Source: Eubacterium sp. AF36-5BH
Lineage (GTDB): Bacteria; Bacillota; Clostridia; Lachnospirales; Lachnospiraceae
Assembly: GCF_003460505.1 (NCBI RefSeq)
Contig: NZ_QTVG01000001.1
Coordinates: 186,001 to 250,000 of the forward strand
Direction of reading: 5' to 3'
DNA: 64,000 nt
Shown here: in pieces, positions 62,401-64,000 of the stretch
How the letters are laid out: each line of letters begins with the position of its first letter
Position numbering within the stretch: position 1 is the stretch's first letter
Made by a program: the position numbers and the translations under genes
The notes under the pieces: generated by a model
Told to the model about the DNA's origin: nothing
What the model saw: only the letters and a program-made list of their open reading frames with translations
The model's database searches: none

Positions 62401-62612
62401 TTATCATTTTTAAGTTTTCCCTGATCTAACAGCACTGACATATACTGTCTAAAATAATCACCCTCAATTTTTAGTTCATCCTTTTTGTCTGTGGCTGTTA
62501 CATTGCCATTAACGTCTGCTTTTGTGGTTACATTGCTAAACACTGTAGCAGGTGTGACCATACAAACAGACATTAATATTGCCACCGCTTTTACTACTTT
62601 TTCCCTTCTCAT
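59478..62612 (-). CDS. Secreted CotH-kinase-family protein with Big2, InlB-type and leucine-rich repeats
   Basis: 1044 aa. Signal peptide (MRREKVVKAVAILMSVCMVT). Residues 70-190 are a beta-sandwich. Residues about 205-600 are the CotH kinase domain: RGRGNSTWSVDKKPYKIKLD, KHWVLLANYYDNSLLRNKIT, YGSYFLCEHVRVGKTRVNI, and LFWGPLWDFDYVAWG with the conserved WDFD. Then an InlB_B-like module (KGYEFAGWTTKYH), two Big_2 domains (LKWSSSDENVVTVDDGMLNV and a second at about 860-925), a BspA-like leucine-rich region (VTAIENKAFANLTNVKKITI), and a Lys/Thr-rich C-terminal tail. Eukaryote-like kinase of secreted proteins by family; in this position its substrate is unknown. No LPXTG. Confidence 0.9.
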   Translation of the reverse strand: MRREKVVKAVAILMSVCMVTPATVFSNVTTKADVNGNVTATDKKDELKIEGDYFRQYMSVLLDQGKLKNDNNTIEMTKDEKSKSVIFSGTKENLLENQIVLDKTLNFNGSKIDRISLDAMSEKGTTVTLGIYVDGASEPIAKTVLNRQKKKNDWRNLKNISIDISSLNLIGEHTVQLKVLDASADNVKFDISSIEFVESTVPTIYFNIDESEGTIAEMNGSSDHSAECYGSMTMTVPDNYTCEYTGKKAKGGTYQLEYIRGRGNSTWSVDKKPYKIKLDKKADLLGMGKNKHWVLLANYYDNSLLRNKITYWLGSQLNMPFTPKSEPVDVVMNGEYYGSYFLCEHVRVGKTRVNIDDLEANEDAMHETQEPFITGGYLLSLEPYGNEEKKSFKTKKSNTFLIESPSFEDYYNETQYNYIKNYVQSVEDAIYGKNFKNEKGVSYSDLMDVASTVYYYLIQEFSMNGDGYVSTSTYLYKPRNGKLFWGPLWDFDYVAWGSTEYDDFSTTGWTENSNMWLEKLFEDESFSKKVVDSWPELKAAVEELIKDGGQLDKYKEKVKQSALYNFEKWGISPINYNEGDSAVNLTYDQEVERLRSWIKERLNWVDKNIKTLSPTPCTVKYVANGKTIYTGKEYIGKKLSNVPTVPKKKGYEFAGWTTKYHLTYDEYIILHPDLSTDDLDDETKAELEDIKKKGYDYEGDFDTYDAVPKSITLTAKYIPENEVVKAKKIYLNKTKVNISTDIGVATLIATVAPFDTTFSNLKWSSSDENVVTVDDGMLNVVAPGDAVVTVSTDNGVKATCKVHVCNQQETRDLDYESYLLDDNEITMNVGEYRQLNITSTPDNAIYSEFPSFIGIDESIAEVGAGGVIHAVAEGKTAVVMVKDGDVSTCIINVVDKSKNVVKKGSLYNVKGNIYKVISTGKKNTVTFTGVKNKKVKSVKVPGTVKISNKTFKVTAIENKAFANLTNVKKITIGKNVAKLTKTMFAKNKKLKKIVLKARKTKIAKGTFSKKVKVVKPKKTVKKTSHSRKKTTKKKTDKKKTKNNE

Positions 62613-62844
62613 ATTTTTATTCCTTTCAGTTTTATTTGGCTAATTGCTTCCTTTAATTTCAATTAACCATTTGTTATCAAATTACACCTTACTGTGAGCC
62701 TTTGAATTTTGATGTAATTGTGATGTACTATCATAATAGCACCCCACTCTTTATTGTCAATATCTGTAACGTTTTTATTTTAAATGTTATTGTATATTTT
62801 TATTTTCTCTGTTCTTTCGTTGTTTGTGCTTTTCACTTTTTTGC

Positions 62845-63123
62845 CTATTTTATCTGGAAACAGCTTTCTTCCTTAACTTTCATATCCGTCACTTCCGCCT
62901 CATCCACTCTAATAAAATAATCCCCCTGCTTTATTCTAAAAATATACATTTCAACATCACGATAATCTCCCTGTACTTCCATTTCCACGTTGCCATCGTA
63001 TAAATTTCGGACATAACCTGTTAAGTTCATCTTATTTGCCTCTGTATAACAAAAATATCTAAAACCTACTCCCTGTACTCTACCCTTAAAAATAATATGT
63101 TTTCTAACTAATTTTATTTCCAT
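62845..63123 (-). CDS. Acylphosphatase
   Basis: 92 aa, normal length. The active-site Arg22 is in VQGVGFRYF and Asn40 in GYVRNLYDGNVEME. Hydrolyses acyl phosphates; a small cytoplasmic enzyme. GAAAGGAAG before ATG 63123. Single gene between the CotH-like protein and the hairpin repeats. Confidence 0.95.
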   Translation of the reverse strand: MEIKLVRKHIIFKGRVQGVGFRYFCYTEANKMNLTGYVRNLYDGNVEMEVQGDYRDVEMYIFRIKQGDYFIRVDEAEVTDMKVKEESCFQIK

Positions 63124-63240
63124 TTTTATCTTCCTTTCATATTCTAAACTGCAAAATCATCAAAATAGCATACTTATTTTTCTTTTTCATTTTAACATTC
63201 TTCCCTATTTGTGTTAAGATACTCTTGATTACAGTGTATC

Positions 63241-63455
63241 AAAGTCATTCCACATCTGTGCTTGCACTATGATGGGGATGTGACTTTGAGACACGCCCCT
63301 GTATGAGCATAAAAGTGAAGCGGTAGCTTCACGATATGCGAATACTTGGGCAGGATTGTGGGAGTGCGTAGCACGGAGCAATCCGGGTAATCTATACTTC
63401 AACGTCAAAAAGTCATTCCACATCTGTGCCCTAACTATGATGGGGATATGACTTT
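63241..63455. repeat. Hairpin repeat element: two 47-bp direct repeats 121 bp apart
   Basis: Copies at 63241-63287 and 63409-63455 share AAAGTCATTCCACATCTGTG at one end and CTATGATGGGGAT at the other, and each is an imperfect palindrome (AAAGTCA ... TGACTTT). Between them are hairpins GTGAAGCGGTAGCTTCAC and GGATTG ... CAATCC. The 215-bp unit has no ORF of its own and lies just before the patatin-like gene. It looks like a small nonautonomous mobile element or structured repeat. Confidence 0.75.
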
Positions 63456-63470
63456 AGAAAGGATTGTGTT

Positions 63471-64000
63471 ATGAAAACAGGACTTGTACTAGAGGGTGGT
63501 GCCATGCGCGGCATGTTCACTGCCGGCGTTTTAGACGCCATGATGAATAACAATATTACAGTAGACGGAACAATTGGTGTTTCAGCCGGAGCAACTTTTG
63601 GTTGCAATTTCAAATCCAAACAAATTGGTCGTACTATAAGATACAACATGAAATATTCTAAGGATCCACGCTATGTTGGAATTCGTTCTTTAATTAAAAC
63701 AGGAGATTTATATGGAGCCGATTTTTGTTACAGAGAAATCCCCGAAAAGCTGGATGTTTTTGATACCAAAACCTATCAGGAAAATCCAATGGCTTTTTAT
63801 GTTGTTGCAACAGATGTAAATACAGGAAAACCGGTATATCACCTTTGCCCTACAGGAGAAGCTGATGACATTGAATGGTATAGAGCTTCAGCATCAATGC
63901 CCTTAGTTTCACGTATTGTAAAAATTGATGGTCTTGAACTTTTAGATGGTGGTATTTCAGATTCCATACCAATAAAGAAATTTAGAGAAATGGGCTACGA
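63471..64000 (+). CDS. Patatin-like phospholipase, N-terminal part (runs off the right edge)
   Basis: First 176 codons from ATG 63471 with GAAAGGA before it. Patatin signatures: the oxyanion stretch LVLEGGAMRGMFTAGVLDAM, the nucleophile elbow GVSAGA (GxSxG), and the dyad Asp region LLDGGISDSIP. The family's bacterial members are lipid acyl hydrolases; this shorter RssA/YjjU-like type is cytoplasmic. The C terminus lies beyond the window. Confidence 0.92.
   Translation, partial: MKTGLVLEGGAMRGMFTAGVLDAMMNNNITVDGTIGVSAGATFGCNFKSKQIGRTIRYNMKYSKDPRYVGIRSLIKTGDLYGADFCYREIPEKLDVFDTKTYQENPMAFYVVATDVNTGKPVYHLCPTGEADDIEWYRASASMPLVSRIVKIDGLELLDGGISDSIPIKKFREMGY

Noticed and set aside
63229-63423. 64-aa ORF (minus) at the patatin upstream region
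   Set aside because: It is the hairpin repeat unit read as protein; MWNDF occurs at both ends because of the direct repeats.
1-64000. tRNA, rRNA, CRISPR, integrase or intact insertion sequence
   Set aside because: Read for these patterns on both strands by eye and found none.

Overview
The window is AT-rich, densely coded DNA that looks like a chromosomal segment of a low-GC Gram-positive Clostridia member, most likely Lachnospiraceae. The grounds are AGGAGG-type ribosome binding sites, a T-box leader, LL-diaminopimelate aminotransferase, a clostridial-type PurL and PurF, a FeoA-FeoB fusion, secreted proteins with lysine-rich fibronectin-like tails, and Thr/Glu-rich linkers. I do not claim a genus. 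I found no rRNA, tRNA, CRISPR array, intact insertion sequence or phage.

Layout. 1-599: 5' end of purL (minus). 738-2842: a radical-SAM/UDG-linked DNA-repair pair (minus) with a LexA-like box upstream. 3083-4190: zinc-dependent phospholipase C-like protein plus an XRE regulator. 4224-5318: secreted GH25 lysozyme. 5415-10029: coenzyme A/pantothenate block (coaBC, panD, panC, panB and a DUF2520 protein that could be the ketopantoate reductase), interrupted by a hairpin-rich repeat cluster. 10.0-13 kb: a decaying stretch with remnants of a CBM-like protein, an Rpn-type protein and a 5'-truncated C39-like peptidase. 13.0-22.1 kb: trigger-factor-like lipoprotein, purC, a MITE-like element, purB, purF (with a terminator-like hairpin in its leader) and gatCAB. 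22.5-29.5 kb (plus): cell-surface glycan operon of a GT-C membrane enzyme, GT2, a polysaccharide pyruvyltransferase/FrhB fusion, an LPG-synthase-like membrane protein and a PRTase. 29.6-37.4 kb: NYN nuclease-like protein, dapL, glnA with an ANTAR regulator, L,D-transpeptidase, RNase H, HAD phosphatase, one unknown. 37.5-39.85 kb: aspS behind a T-box leader whose specifier loop reads Asn.

The most interesting part is 40.0-56.5 kb (minus). A clear cobalamin riboswitch lies ahead of a six-gene run: a DUF4430 (transcobalamin C-terminal-like) membrane-anchored protein, a MoxR ATPase, a DUF58 protein, a transglutaminase-like membrane protein that has lost its catalytic Cys, and two very large secreted proteins (1445 and 1839 aa) that each seem to carry another divergent DUF4430-like module. 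I read this as a candidate B12-regulated surface system for corrinoid capture or display. Upstream of it lie feoB, a secreted CotH-kinase/Big2 protein, acylphosphatase, a hairpin repeat pair and the start of a patatin-like phospholipase gene that runs off the right edge.
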